The translations under genes and the position numbers were made by a program. Below, piece by piece: positions 1 through 10,206 of a stretch of 64,000 nucleotides of DNA. The notes below the pieces were generated by a model. It was not told the origin of the DNA. It saw only the letters and a list, made by a program, of their open reading frames with translations, and did no database searches. Source of the stretch: Apiotrichum sp. Y4204 (Eukaryota > Basidiomycota > Tremellomycetes > Trichosporonales > Trichosporonaceae); NCBI GenBank assembly GCA_025531455.1, contig JAMYHL010000003.1, positions 434,001 to 498,000 of the forward strand. The letters run 5' to 3'. Positions within the stretch are counted from its first letter, which is position 1. Each line of letters starts with the position of its first letter.

Positions 1-218
1 TTACGGCCGTCTCGCGCGTCATCTTGTCGGCGTGCAGCTCCCTCCTTGAGGGCCAACTCCGCGGCCGCACCATGTCTGTGCTCGTGCAGAGTGTACAGAA
101 TATACGAAACTCCGAGCCAGCTAGAACATGTCACATCGCTGCATGGAGGGTACAACACTTGGAATCGTCCAGACTTCCTTGCGGATTTGACTTCTTACAG
201 ACAGACAGATATCATCCG

Positions 219-3200
219 TCATATCATAAATATGCTGAATGCGCGCACACGGACATCCTCGGAAGGGTGCTTCCGGAGCTTCCACACCACGTCCCTCCAG
301 GGCTGCGGCCATTCTCCCCTGTTCGCATCCTCCGCCAGGGCACATGCAAATACGGCAACACTGTAGGTCGGTTCGTCGGCGAGCTGCTGGGCAGCTTGGA
401 GGGCGGTATCCGCGGGCAAGGCGCGCAAGGCGACTAGAAGGTCGGCGACACGTGCATCGCGGGAGACTCTGTCAATGAGCGTTGGCGTTGCAGCAAAGGC
501 CGCTCCCACGGCTTGGAAGTGGGCGATGATTGCTGCCGAGTCGGTATCCGCTGGCTCCAAAGATACTGCGAGCGGTATGCCGGCCAAGGACGCGTATTGA
601 GGGTGTTGCAACAGCAGATCCGCAACATCCCGGCATATCCTTCGAGAAGTCCTCGCATTGTTGGCGAGAGAATCGACGATGGCTTCAATGCGGCGGTATT
701 TTAGCATATCGCCGGGATCTGAAGCCTGGTCCCGAATGAGAGTATCGATGGCTTCGCACAGAGCTTGCGCGTCATTGTTGGCCAGAGAGATGGCGCCCGC
801 GAGAGCAATATACCAGAGCTCCTCGCGATAGACGTACGCGTCATGGGTCGTGGACTCGAGATTTGTGATGGCCAGGTGGGCCAAGCGGCGGCTAATGGCG
901 GGCAGATCAAACTTCGCCACATGATCAGAGGAAACGTTCAAGAGGCCCCGGTCGAACCACCCTGCCGCAGACTTGACGACATCGGAATATGGCGAGTGCA
1001 GCAATGTCGACACGAACTTGACGTACGCGGGGTACAGCTCCACCGAAACTTCAGTGGAGACAACAGCTGTCCGAACATCCTCTTCTGGGTCAATCGAGGC
1101 CACGCGGAGAATGTCCATGCTCTGCAGGGTGTTGAGAAGTGTTTGCAGCGTGGTCTGTACGCAGAGCACGCGAATGTCGCGATGAGTATGCTTATTTGAC
1201 ATTAGCGAGATGACGCACTCGACCTGTCGCGATATCGGAAGGAGTCTGGCAACGAGACCGAGGGCCGCCTTCCGGGTGACAACCTTGCTACCGGATGTGG
1301 TGAGCATGGTAGCGACAATCGGCTCGACCTCTGATGGGCGCAGGAGCTGGGCAGTCTCATATACTCTTGGGGAGGCGATGCGGGCGCGGTCGTCCGCACC
1401 ATACGAGAGCAGGACCGAAAGGTGGGACTCGGACCCTCCCAGGGCGTAGAGACCGGCCTCTGAAAGACGGACGTCGTCGGAATCCACCCATGAAACGGCT
1501 CTCGCTGCTCCGCCTGGCACGATGCTGAAGCCCCGGACGTATTCTGCGCGCCTTTTTGTTGTCACATCTTCGTCGTTGGCATGCCTTTCGAGGTGATCAC
1601 AATATTGTTTCATTTGGGAACTGGTCCAACACTGGACAGCCTTCTTCGCCGCGTAAGGAACCATCCATATGTTCTTGCGATCGGAGAAATGGCCAATAAG
1701 GGGTCCCTTCAAGACCTTTTCGATGAGATCCGTCCGTTGGAGGGTAATGATTCCCGCCATCGTGGGCAAGAGCGCAGAAGATGGATCGATTTCGAGCGCG
1801 ATGCCGGCCCTTTCGCCTTGCGTTTTAGCGGGTGTGAGCCAGCAGAACAATGCCGGCAGCTTGAAATCATTGTCGGCCAGTTCGTAGACCTGTCGGACAG
1901 TCTCGTACAATCCCCGTAGTGGGACTCCGCGAGGGCCAAGTGTACTGACGACGGACAGCACAAAGCCCCAATCCTTGTTGCTGATCGCATCGGCTAGACT
2001 AGGCTTGAGAATCTCGTACAGCGCCTTGGCGTCCTTTAGGGTGATTTGGCTTTGGGTCATAGACGGAATGTTCCAACCCCCATACGGAGCATTATCTTTC
2101 TGAGACGGATCTTGAAACCACCCCAGTGCCCAGTTGACAATGGTCGGGTTTGTAGGAAAAGATCTGAATAGATGAGAGACGGTCTGCGTGAGATACCACC
2201 ACAACGTTTCGACGCCGTAATCAGTAGCATCTTGGCGGAGTTGGTCGAGGATGGCGCGCGCCTTTGGGGTCCACAGGGAGGCGCGAGTATATGACAAATC
2301 TGTGATAAAGCCAGCTCGAACCTCGGCGCGATCGTTGCGTGTTCGCTCGACAAACAGTTGCAGGAACTCGGTAAACTTGTCCGAATCATTCTCCTCCCAG
2401 AGAAGGAAGTTTGCAAGGAAATACTTCCACGCCAAGTAGCGATCATCGCCGTCGCTGCGCCGCGTGCCGGTCAAAAAGTCCTCGCGCACCTCACCGGGAG
2501 GCAAGAACCGCTTTCTCGACAGTGCCTCCATAAAGGCCGTATCGCCATTCACGTGCGGCCTAATCAAGCTGGCGGCAGTCTCCTTTGGGAGGCACTCGAG
2601 GAAGCAGTTGTTGAGTTGACCATGTTTCAGAATGTCGAACGCAGCACCCCGCTCAAATGCAAAATCGCACACGGCTTTCCGTTCCGGCATCGGAAGCATC
2701 AGGAGGTAGTATTGGAAAAGCCACTCGTCTGCCGGTTTGATGCCAAGGAATTTGTCGAGCTTGGGTGACTTTGAGCGGAGAAGCTTTCTCAGAATGTCCC
2801 GCGTGATGTGGCCACAATAAGATCCGATGCATTCATGGTCCAACCAGGCTTCCGGATCGAGACTCTCTGGAGGCGGTCGGTCCTTCTTGGGAATGAGATT
2901 CTCCAGGAAGCGATAATCGAGGTCGTCCGGAGAGTAGACAAGCTCTTTGAGGCGACTAAGAAGCTCGGCAGTGAGGGGCCTGGGGAAATGCTTGACGACT
3001 TCGTCCCAGGTATCCGATGACGGCTCGAGCACATTCACCAACGTATTGATGACAATGAGTGGGTGCCGCTTGGTGATAAACCGCCAATCCACCAGCTCAA
3101 CGAAGTGCGCCAGATGCTGCTCCACCAGTTCCGCAGAGCAGGACACGAGCACCCCCGCAGCGGCGCGGTCGCCCCACTCGGCGCGGACGCGTTCGAAGAT

Positions 3201-3602
3201 CTTGTCGGCGAGCTGGGGACGCTGAGAGAGTGCGCCCGCCGCGGTGATGAGGCGGCGGCGCGCCCGCGGCGCGTCGTCCAGCGCGGCCTCGAACACCGCA
3301 TCCGGCACGGGGACGCGGTGCGGATGCCGGATCGAGCATCCGATAGCGATACGAAACTTGCCGGGATCCGTGCTCCCGATGGCTTTGGTGATCCACTCGA
3401 GATTACGCGACGCGACGGCCACGAGCCCGGCCAGGCGCACGGGATACACGCCTCCGCGGGTCTCGAGCTCGGCAACAACCGCGGCGGCGTCGGATGGCGA
3501 GAGACTGCGCGCGTACCGCGTGACTTCCCGGTCGCGGCGGGGTGCAGACAGGGGTTCCACACGCGCGAGGAGCTCCGTCACCGCCTCGGAGACTGCGAAC
3601 AT
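219..3602 (-). CDS. Large HEAT/ARM-like alpha-helical repeat protein (uncharacterised)
   Basis: A single uninterrupted reading frame of 1,127 aa, unusual here because most neighbours have introns. I do not recognise a named family. The sequence is a long run of amphipathic helix pairs with no signal peptide or membrane segment. Several stretches read like HEAT/ARM repeats, for example the C-terminal HPSEDVRVRAFSIF and, about two thirds along, an SPYSDVVKSAAGW block. An alpha-solenoid scaffold is therefore an inference from periodicity, not a family match. The start codon is the first ATG, at 3602. The frame ends in TGA 219 bp from the window edge. Cytosolic scaffold or adaptor roles are possible, but nothing in the neighbourhood narrows this down. 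Confidence 0.85.
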   Translation of the reverse strand: MFAVSEAVTELLARVEPLSAPRRDREVTRYARSLSPSDAAAVVAELETRGGVYPVRLAGLVAVASRNLEWITKAIGSTDPGKFRIAIGCSIRHPHRVPVPDAVFEAALDDAPRARRRLITAAGALSQRPQLADKIFERVRAEWGDRAAAGVLVSCSAELVEQHLAHFVELVDWRFITKRHPLIVINTLVNVLEPSSDTWDEVVKHFPRPLTAELLSRLKELVYSPDDLDYRFLENLIPKKDRPPPESLDPEAWLDHECIGSYCGHITRDILRKLLRSKSPKLDKFLGIKPADEWLFQYYLLMLPMPERKAVCDFAFERGAAFDILKHGQLNNCFLECLPKETAASLIRPHVNGDTAFMEALSRKRFLPPGEVREDFLTGTRRSDGDDRYLAWKYFLANFLLWEENDSDKFTEFLQLFVERTRNDRAEVRAGFITDLSYTRASLWTPKARAILDQLRQDATDYGVETLWWYLTQTVSHLFRSFPTNPTIVNWALGWFQDPSQKDNAPYGGWNIPSMTQSQITLKDAKALYEILKPSLADAISNKDWGFVLSVVSTLGPRGVPLRGLYETVRQVYELADNDFKLPALFCWLTPAKTQGERAGIALEIDPSSALLPTMAGIITLQRTDLIEKVLKGPLIGHFSDRKNIWMVPYAAKKAVQCWTSSQMKQYCDHLERHANDEDVTTKRRAEYVRGFSIVPGGAARAVSWVDSDDVRLSEAGLYALGGSESHLSVLLSYGADDRARIASPRVYETAQLLRPSEVEPIVATMLTTSGSKVVTRKAALGLVARLLPISRQVECVISLMSNKHTHRDIRVLCVQTTLQTLLNTLQSMDILRVASIDPEEDVRTAVVSTEVSVELYPAYVKFVSTLLHSPYSDVVKSAAGWFDRGLLNVSSDHVAKFDLPAISRRLAHLAITNLESTTHDAYVYREELWYIALAGAISLANNDAQALCEAIDTLIRDQASDPGDMLKYRRIEAIVDSLANNARTSRRICRDVADLLLQHPQYASLAGIPLAVSLEPADTDSAAIIAHFQAVGAAFAATPTLIDRVSRDARVADLLVALRALPADTALQAAQQLADEPTYSVAVFACALAEDANRGEWPQPWRDVVWKLRKHPSEDVRVRAFSIFMI

Positions 3603-4364
3603 GGCTGATAGCTGTTACTGCAGATGTTGAGCTTGTTTCGGTATGTTGGCCGGAGGTGATGGTCCAACAGGTTGGCGGGGCACGATTCCGTAGGATGCGG
3701 CTCCTGGCTGATACTGTATATGCGACGAGACAGCAATGCACTGTCGCGGCACACCGATGGAGGCGCAACCATCTGCCGCGTCAGCTACATTCACCTCCCA
3801 CAGCTCCGTTGGAAGCTGTTAGACCTGTCAGGTTTATTCCAGGAAATGCAGGATCACGTCGGTCGCGGAAGAGACGAGGATGAAACACCCGCGAGATTGT
3901 GCTTTGGAGGATGGTGCGTATGGGATAAGCATCTAGCCCGCGCTGTGCCTTAATGCATCCGCCAGGGCCATTGAGCAGCCGATTTGATCCATCGATCCGA
4001 GCGGAGCACGTACTGCAATACACTTGCTGTGGTCCATGTCCCACTCTGACCTCCGACGCCGCAGGCGCCGGGGCGTGTTTGTGTCCGGCCATATCTACAG
4101 AATATACAGAATACACAGAATCTACGACAGAATCTACGGAGTCTGCAGAATGATCAGAATCTACATCAGCCGCATAATCTCCGAAATGGATCTACAGAAA
4201 CCACAGAAACCACAGAATATCCGGCATCTTCACGATCTACCTGCACCCGTTCATCCGATCTCCAAGATGGTCAAGAGACCACGATCTCACTAATTGCCTC
4301 TCGCTCACGGTCCGCTGCGCCGCTGCTCCTTGCTCCTTGCCCCCCGCGAGCAGCTTTCCAAAAA
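3603..4364. other. Intergenic region between the helical-repeat gene and tRNA-Ser
   Basis: Upstream region of the minus-strand helical-repeat gene. It contains a degenerate short-repeat array (separate entry) but no convincing coding frame. Short open frames here are below 125 codons and lack coding character. Confidence 0.5.
4093..4220. repeat. Degenerate ACAGAATCTA short-repeat array
   Basis: About a dozen imperfect copies of a 7-11 nt unit around (CT)ACAGAAT(A/C), with spacers such as ATATAC, ACAC and CTACG, followed by ACAGAAACC variants. It looks like a decayed microsatellite. Isolated related units occur at about 99-110 and 51400-51470. Confidence 0.6.
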
Positions 4365-4468
4365 GGTGCGACAGAGATTTGAACTCTGGCGACTTTCGTC
4401 AAATGATCACAGACCTGCTCTCGCAGAGACATTCGAATCATTCCCCTTAACCGCTCGGGCATCGCACC
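4365..4468 (-). tRNA. trnS(CGA): tRNA-Ser(CGA) with intron
   Basis: On the minus strand the acceptor halves GGTGCGA and TCGCACC pair perfectly, as does the T-arm stem CAGAG/CTCTG around TTCAAAT. The anticodon stem AATGA/TCATT encloses TTCGAA, giving anticodon CGA, plus an intron of about 24 nt after position 37. A long variable arm (GAC-GAAA-GTC stem) is the class II hallmark that fits serine. Five T residues immediately downstream (4360-4364) are a standard Pol III terminator. The gene is 104 nt without CCA. Confidence 0.92.
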
Positions 4469-4741
4469 TTGAAATTTGCGCCAAACCGCTCGTTTTGGTC
4501 GCGTTCGCGCCTGCGCTCGCTGATTAGATAGCGAAGCGACGAAGAAGGGCTAGAAGAGTGGAGAGTGCATTCTGCTGCAGGGTGCCCTGTTTCGATTGAA
4601 ATCAGTCGCGGGTGAATGGCCAATCACTGGGCCCGAGGGACAACGCCACCGACGCGTCACGCGTCGCTCGCAACCTCCCGATATAACGCCAGTGCAGTAC
4701 TCTTTCCATGCATCAATCCGCATTTCTCATCATCACGCACA

Positions 4742-5993
4742 ATGTCGACCCAGAGCGAACTAACAGCCATCTTCGCGACCGTGCGTTTCCCTTTTGGCGC
4801 CTGCGGCGTGACTGACCCCAGCACCGACAGCTGCTGCAACAGCTTCAGGCGACCGACTATGCGGCGCCGATGCTCGCGCAGGCGGAGCGGCAGCTCGCCA
4901 TGTCGCGCGGAGAGGTGGCCGCGGACCGCTCGACGCTGGCGGGCCTCCAGCAGCGAACGTGAGCTACATAAGCACCTCTTCTCTTCTGACGGCAGGAAAT
5001 CCGAGCTCAAGGACTGGGAGGATATCAAGGGGCGCACAATCAAGCGCCTGTGGGTGAAGATCAAGCACCCGGTGCACGGGCGGCAGCGGCTGTCCGCGAT
5101 GGAGGACAAGGAGGAGAAAGAGTACATCGCGGCATTCACGGCTGAGCAGACTGCGCGCGCGCGGCTGGAAGCTGCGGAAGCGCAGGTCGCCTCGCTGGAT
5201 CGGCAGGTTGCAGACGTGAGCCGCGCCGCGGCCGAACACGAGGCGGTGAAAGGCCAGCTGTCGCAGCTGTACAGCCGCGTATTTGATGGTCCCACCCCGG
5301 CGTTCCCCTTTGAAGACGTCAAGGAGCAGGCGTACAATGCCGCCCTGGCGCAGTATAACCACGTATGGAGGTGTGGAGAGAAGTAACTGATCGACAGACG
5401 CAAGGGGTGGTGTTTAACGAGCGGCGCGCGCTCCAGCTGCTCGCGCAGGCAGAGGGAAACATGGCCAAGGCGGAGAAGATTTCTGCGGCTGTGAGTCTGA
5501 GCAAATGCCATGAGGTTAACGGCACGCTGACCCCAGTCCACCGACTTTGCGACGATGAACGCGTATGGCGGGGAGGACGACTGGGCGCTCGTCGAGAAGA
5601 GCGAGTTTGCAAAGGCGCAGCGCGAGCTCGACCAGGCCGCGCTCTTCGTGCAGCAGGCGCGGCAGCTCGAGCCGGGCATTCCAGGACTCATGGCCGTCAA
5701 CCTCCCCACGGGGTGAGTGCCGAACTAACCTGCTCATATCTGACAGCAGGAACCTCATCGCCGACATCTTCTTTGACACGACCTGGTCCGAGCTGCAGTT
5801 CCGCGCGCGCGCGGACCAGGCGACCGCGGACATCCAGGCCGCGCGCCGCGCACTCCAGGGCGTCATCGACCAGGCGACGGCGTATACCGCGCACATTACC
5901 CAAATGGCGCAGCACGCACAGGGGGCGCTCGAGGCCGCGCGGGCCGGTCTCGAGAATACCCGCCGCGACATCCTCCTGCACGGCGGCCAGTAG
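4742..5993 (+). CDS. Conserved fungal coiled-coil protein, function unknown
   Basis: Six exons. Introns lie at about 4781-4830, 4959-4995, 5363-5397, 5491-5536 and 5713-5749, all GT-AG and 35-50 nt. Joined, they encode roughly 330 aa. The protein is strongly helical: an N-terminal coiled coil (QLQATDYAAPMLAQAERQL), a basic segment KDWEDIKGRTIKRLWVKIK, a second heptad-rich Ala/Glu/Arg stretch, a short SRVFDGPTPAFPFEDVKEQ block, and a C-terminal coiled coil ending HGGQ. From memory this resembles a widespread uncharacterised fungal family with the same GPTPxFP block and a DxxFDxxWxExxF-like segment. No signal peptide or enzyme motif is seen. The ATG at 4742 is chosen because exon 1 splices in frame and the upstream ATG at 4616 lies in what looks like promoter sequence. 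Confidence 0.8.
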
Positions 5994-6102
5994 TGTGAAA
6001 ACTTGAGCGTTTGGGACTCTTGTAACTTCATAATGCATCATAATACCCGACATTGGCGTCCAGCCTCCCCAGAAGCGATTGTATCTCAGAATCCCTCATT
6101 CC

Positions 6103-7378
6103 TCAGGCGGTCAGATCAAACACGACCTTGCCAATCTTGTTCTGCTCAAACAGCTTGTAGTACTCCTCTGCGTCATCGAGCGCAATCTTCTTCTGGATGA
6201 ACGAGTTGAACACGTCCTTGTGCTTGCGCAGCACGCCGAGCGCGCCCTCAAAGTACGTGAGCACCGAGCACTGGCCAAACTGGAAGCGCACGCTGCGATT
6301 AGCAAATATACAGTGCGAGCACTTTTCTCACTTTTTGAGGTAGAGGTTGCGGCCGGCAAAGGTAATGTCGTGCGAGTGGACGCCGCACGAGGACACGACG
6401 CCGCAGGGACGCACGAGGTCGAGGGCCTTGAGGAGCGCATCAGTATGCCCGACGACCTCGCACACTGCGTCGGCGCCGCGCCCCTCCGTCGCCTCGAGGA
6501 CGGCCTTTTGCAGCTCGCCGTCCGGCAGCGCAATCGCCCCGTGGGCCCGCGCCGCCTCGAGGCGCATCTCGCTGAGGTCCGTCGCGAATACCTTGTCGAA
6601 CATCTGAACTGCCGAGGACTGCTGTTAGATTGAGAATCGTTTGTATGGCTTACAATTGCGCAGAGTCCAACTGGGCCGCAGCCGATAATGACACAGACGC
6701 CCTCCTTTGTCTTCTCGACATCCTCGACAATATTGCCCGTCATCGCGCGCCCGCTCTCTCCCTCAATCATGAGACGCTTTGCTCCTGCCGCGACAAAGTA
6801 TCCTGTCGGGAGAATGTCCGCCATGATCACCAGGGTGCTCTCGTCAATGTCTTCGGGCTGACGCCACAGGAAGCTGTCCGCCAGCGGGATGCGCACGTAC
6901 TCGGCTTGGCAGCCGGGCAGGCGGCCCACACCAAAGACTACCGCCTCGGGGCAGCGCGCCGTCTGCCCCTTGTTGCAGTAGAAGCAGGAGCCTGCCGTTA
7001 GTAGGTAGTAGCACAGAGGGATTCCTTGCGACGTACCGCACGACGCGGCAAAGGGCGTGATGACCCTGTCGCCGACCTTCCACTTGGACACCTTGTCGCC
7101 GACCTGGATGATCTCGCCGACGACCTCGTGCCCGACGATCATGTTGGGTGTGACCGGCAGGTGGCCGCGGTAGAAGTGGAGGTCGGAGCCTGGCGTCAGC
7201 GATACAGGATACATCCCACAGTTTAAGTACACTAACCGCAGAGACCCGCGGTCGAGACCTTGAGAATCACGTCCGTGTCGAGCTCGATCTTGGGCGTGGG
7301 CACCTCGGCGACCTTGACCTCGAACGGCTTGATCATGGTCACGGCCTTCATAGTGGGGGGGATGGCTCCGAGCGTCAT
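6103..7378 (-). CDS. Zinc-dependent alcohol dehydrogenase (GroES-like, MDR family)
   Basis: A spliced gene with introns at about 7190-7236, inside the structural-zinc segment near 7000, after GCGPVGLCAI, and near 6300-6330. Exon 1 begins with ATG at 7378. The protein has LCGSD (catalytic zinc Cys) and GHEVVGE (catalytic zinc His-Glu). The structural-zinc cysteines are spaced C-x2-C-x2-C-x7-C (CGSCFYCNKGQTARC), exactly as in classical ADHs. A Rossmann glycine motif GCGPVG follows. The C-terminus is VVFDLTA. It should oxidise or reduce an alcohol/aldehyde with NAD(P) in the cytosol. The substrate cannot be read from sequence; the overall pattern is closer to the secondary-alcohol/formaldehyde-type COG1063 group than to yeast ADH1. 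No targeting signal is evident. Confidence 0.9.
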
Positions 7379-9213
7379 TGTGGCTAGAATATGTGGGTAA
7401 GCTGGGCAGAAGCGAGAGATTGATGGGGGAACACGAGCGTGCTCTGGACGTTATAGAATACCGGCTCACCGGTCATCAGTGAACCGGAGGCCATCTCGCG
7501 TCGTGCATTGTGCATCGTGGTGGATAAGAGCAGTGGAGATGGTCAACAATGTCTCACATGCTCTGCGTGCACGGCGTTCGGTATTCCCCAGAATGAGTCA
7601 CGGGATCGAGGCGTTGTCGGCGCTGAGCGTCCCCATTCCTTCCATTTCGGCGGCCAGAGGATGCACGCGTCGCCATTTCTCGTAACAGCGCTGACGCCTG
7701 CCCACATAGAGCTTTTGCTACTGTGCATGTGGAGCATGTGGTTACATGCGGTGGACGTGACTTCAGAGCATTCCTGGACATCTCCGCTGTTGACAAGAAA
7801 GGGGACTGACGAGAGGATATATCCGGACTTCTTCCGGAGCACCACCGAATCGGCCCATGGTTCTGAACACTCATGTGTGGAAGACTGAACACGCAACGCT
7901 GATGATGATAAGTTTCTTCTTCACCCAATGCCTGCCCTTTTTTTGATTCCGGACTCCAACGGTTCCTGGTCGCGGTGGTCGATGGACACTGAGAAGATAA
8001 CATGGGGGCAAGGTAATTATGCCTTTTGAGAAGCCACGCGCATCGGACTGTCTACTGGAACCCGTAGGCCTCCAGCCCGTTCTGAGGACGGAATTCGGTG
8101 AGTACATTAACAATGGGGTCCAGACACATCTGCTTCGTGTCATCGAACAAATCTCGAGGGTCTGATAGTTTGGGTTGTTGAAAGGCAAACTGTGAACTGT
8201 GTGAACTGTGCTCACCCCCGTGCTTCCGACGAACTGGCATATTGGCTGCTGAACGGCATTTGTACAACAATAACAAAGTACTTATCGCACGTCTGATGAC
8301 ACGTTCTCGGCGCTTTTGGGAGCTCCCCGCTGAATCGTGAAACTGCACCAATATATCTCTCATTCCTCACTGATCCAACGACCCTCTTGAACTCTTGTTA
8401 ATTCCTGTATGTTGTCCGAGCGGCGGCTGTCAGATAGGAGAAAGCAATCTTGAATGTCCCAGCCGCGATCTGAGCTAGGCCAATGCTACCCGCTACCTGC
8501 ATACCTGTAGCGCACAGCCCTCATTCGATCACAGCCTCCCTATCATGTCCGGCCCCGTAGAATCTTCTGCGCTTCTGCGTGCACGGAGCAAATGTTCGCG
8601 TTCAATCGCAATGTCTGTCGTGGCGCGTGGAATGAGTCGAGCCCAGAGTCCAGAGGCCAGAGGCTTATTAGAACATTACCTGAATGCCTGAAACGCGGAA
8701 ACGCTTGGCTCGCAGCTCGTGGGGGGCTGGGGGGCAAAAACAATGGCTTCGGAAGAATGCGGAGTGGGCGGCCTACGGTGGGGTCTAGCAACGCTGAACT
8801 TTAAAAAGCATGTCGCAGCGCGTCTAGCGCGCCAGCGCGCCAGCGTCATGCGTCATGTCCCGTCCGGTCCCGAACTGTAAATGGGGACTGTGCCTGGGCG
8901 AGATTGTCCGTCTCCTCCCAAAAGACAGTCTTATCGGCGTGGGAATTGATAGGAAAACGAGTAGTAGGAACAATAGACCACTCACATTGCACCGTTTCCT
9001 TCGAACTCTTTCAGCGCTTCTAGCCTACATGGATAAAATCTTTCAGCCATACGTGTCGGGATCGATCGGGCAGTGCGGATGATAAGTTTGTCGGAGTCGA
9101 ACGGAAAAGGCACAGTACATAAGAACTCTGGATCTCTGGACTGAACATAGATAGCTCTCCAGCACTCAGCAGTACACACCAGACACCAGCGCACCACAAT
9201 CGCATCTGCCACC
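7379..9213. other. 1.8-kb intergenic region, divergent promoters
   Basis: Lies between the ATG of the minus-strand alcohol dehydrogenase and the plus-strand gene at 9214, so it should hold both promoters. Open frames on both strands are short, overlap each other and lack splice-extended partners. Short GCGCGCCAGC and GTCATGC duplications occur near 8820-8860. I see no RNA gene. Confidence 0.5.
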
Positions 9214-9933
9214 ATGGCCACCGCAACATACACCCGCCCCCAGCAGTCCAAGACGGACCCCGAGGCTCTGGTAAGTCGTGCCCTTACTCAAAGATGAGAC
9301 CCGCCTAACAGCCAGAAGCGCAGCCTCCCCCTCCCCACCGCCGCAGACATTGCCCTCGACGCGACACCGCGCGTCCTGAACCGCAGGATGGAGGCGATCC
9401 CCGAGGACATGGACTGGTCGCCGCCCTCCACTCCCGAGCTCTCCGCCTCGGCCTCCTCGTCGCGGCACAACTCTCTCCCCTCCACGCCCCTCCTCACGCC
9501 CTCTGTCCCCTGCCTCCCCTTCACCCCCTATCCCCTGGAGGACAAGCAGGCAACAGACTACTTTGGCGAGCACGAGCACCACCACGGCTTGCGCGCCAAG
9601 CTCGTCGCATGGGGTGCAAACCACCTGCACGCGCTGGAAGCCTTTGTCGCGCAGGATGAGGAAGGGTCTACCTGCGTCCCGGCCCCAAGAGTCGTTCCCG
9701 AGAACGCGCGCATCGAGCCCGCATCAACTGGCGCACAAGTCCGCTTCCTCGTCCGTCCCATGCCCCCGAAACACGAGGCGCCGAAACCCCAGACGAAGAG
9801 CAGCTATACCCAGCGCCTGTCGCCCATCCTTGCGGCCGTTGCGTGTGCGCTCCTCGGATACGGCGACGCCGAGGACTTCCTCGGTGACGAGGCGTACGAG
9901 TTTGCAGAGGACGGATTCGACCTCGAGTTGTAG
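9214..9933 (+). CDS. Small unknown protein with acidic C-terminus
   Basis: Two exons (9214-9270 and 9316-9933) joined through a 45-nt GTAAGT intron encode 224 aa. The start has a good context (CACCATGG). The product is hydrophilic and Pro/Ser-rich in the middle (SPPSTPELSASASSSRHNS), then has a His-rich EHEHHHG patch and a moderately hydrophobic helix (ILAAVACALLGY). It ends in an acidic tail. No signal peptide and no family that I recognise. The helix is too short and too near the end for a confident membrane call. It may be a lineage-specific regulatory protein. Confidence 0.7.
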
Positions 9934-10206
9934 ATATAGAGGGGACGGTTGTAGATTAGGGCATAGTGTATATAATCAATACAGCATACAATACAGCACG
10001 ACCAGCATGAATAGATCAATGACATGAACAGTATATGATATGATGCAGGGGTCGGGGCAGGAGAACACGGACTGCAGATGATCGAAACGTGATCGTCCTG
10101 GACTACAGCCTGATAAGCATGATAAGCCACCCCACACAGGCCACCCTGCTCTCCCCCGCAACTGCCCTTCTCTTCTGTATCCCTGCATCCTACCTAATCT
10201 ACAACT

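Noticed and set aside
1..218. Possible end of another gene at the left edge
   Set aside because: A short coding-like stretch occurs on the minus strand at 1-73 (AAAELALKEGAARRQD), but no start, stop or splice context can be confirmed.
4657..5709. 350-codon minus-strand open frame
   Set aside because: Antisense across introns and exons of the coiled-coil gene, whose splice sites and frame are consistent on the plus strand.
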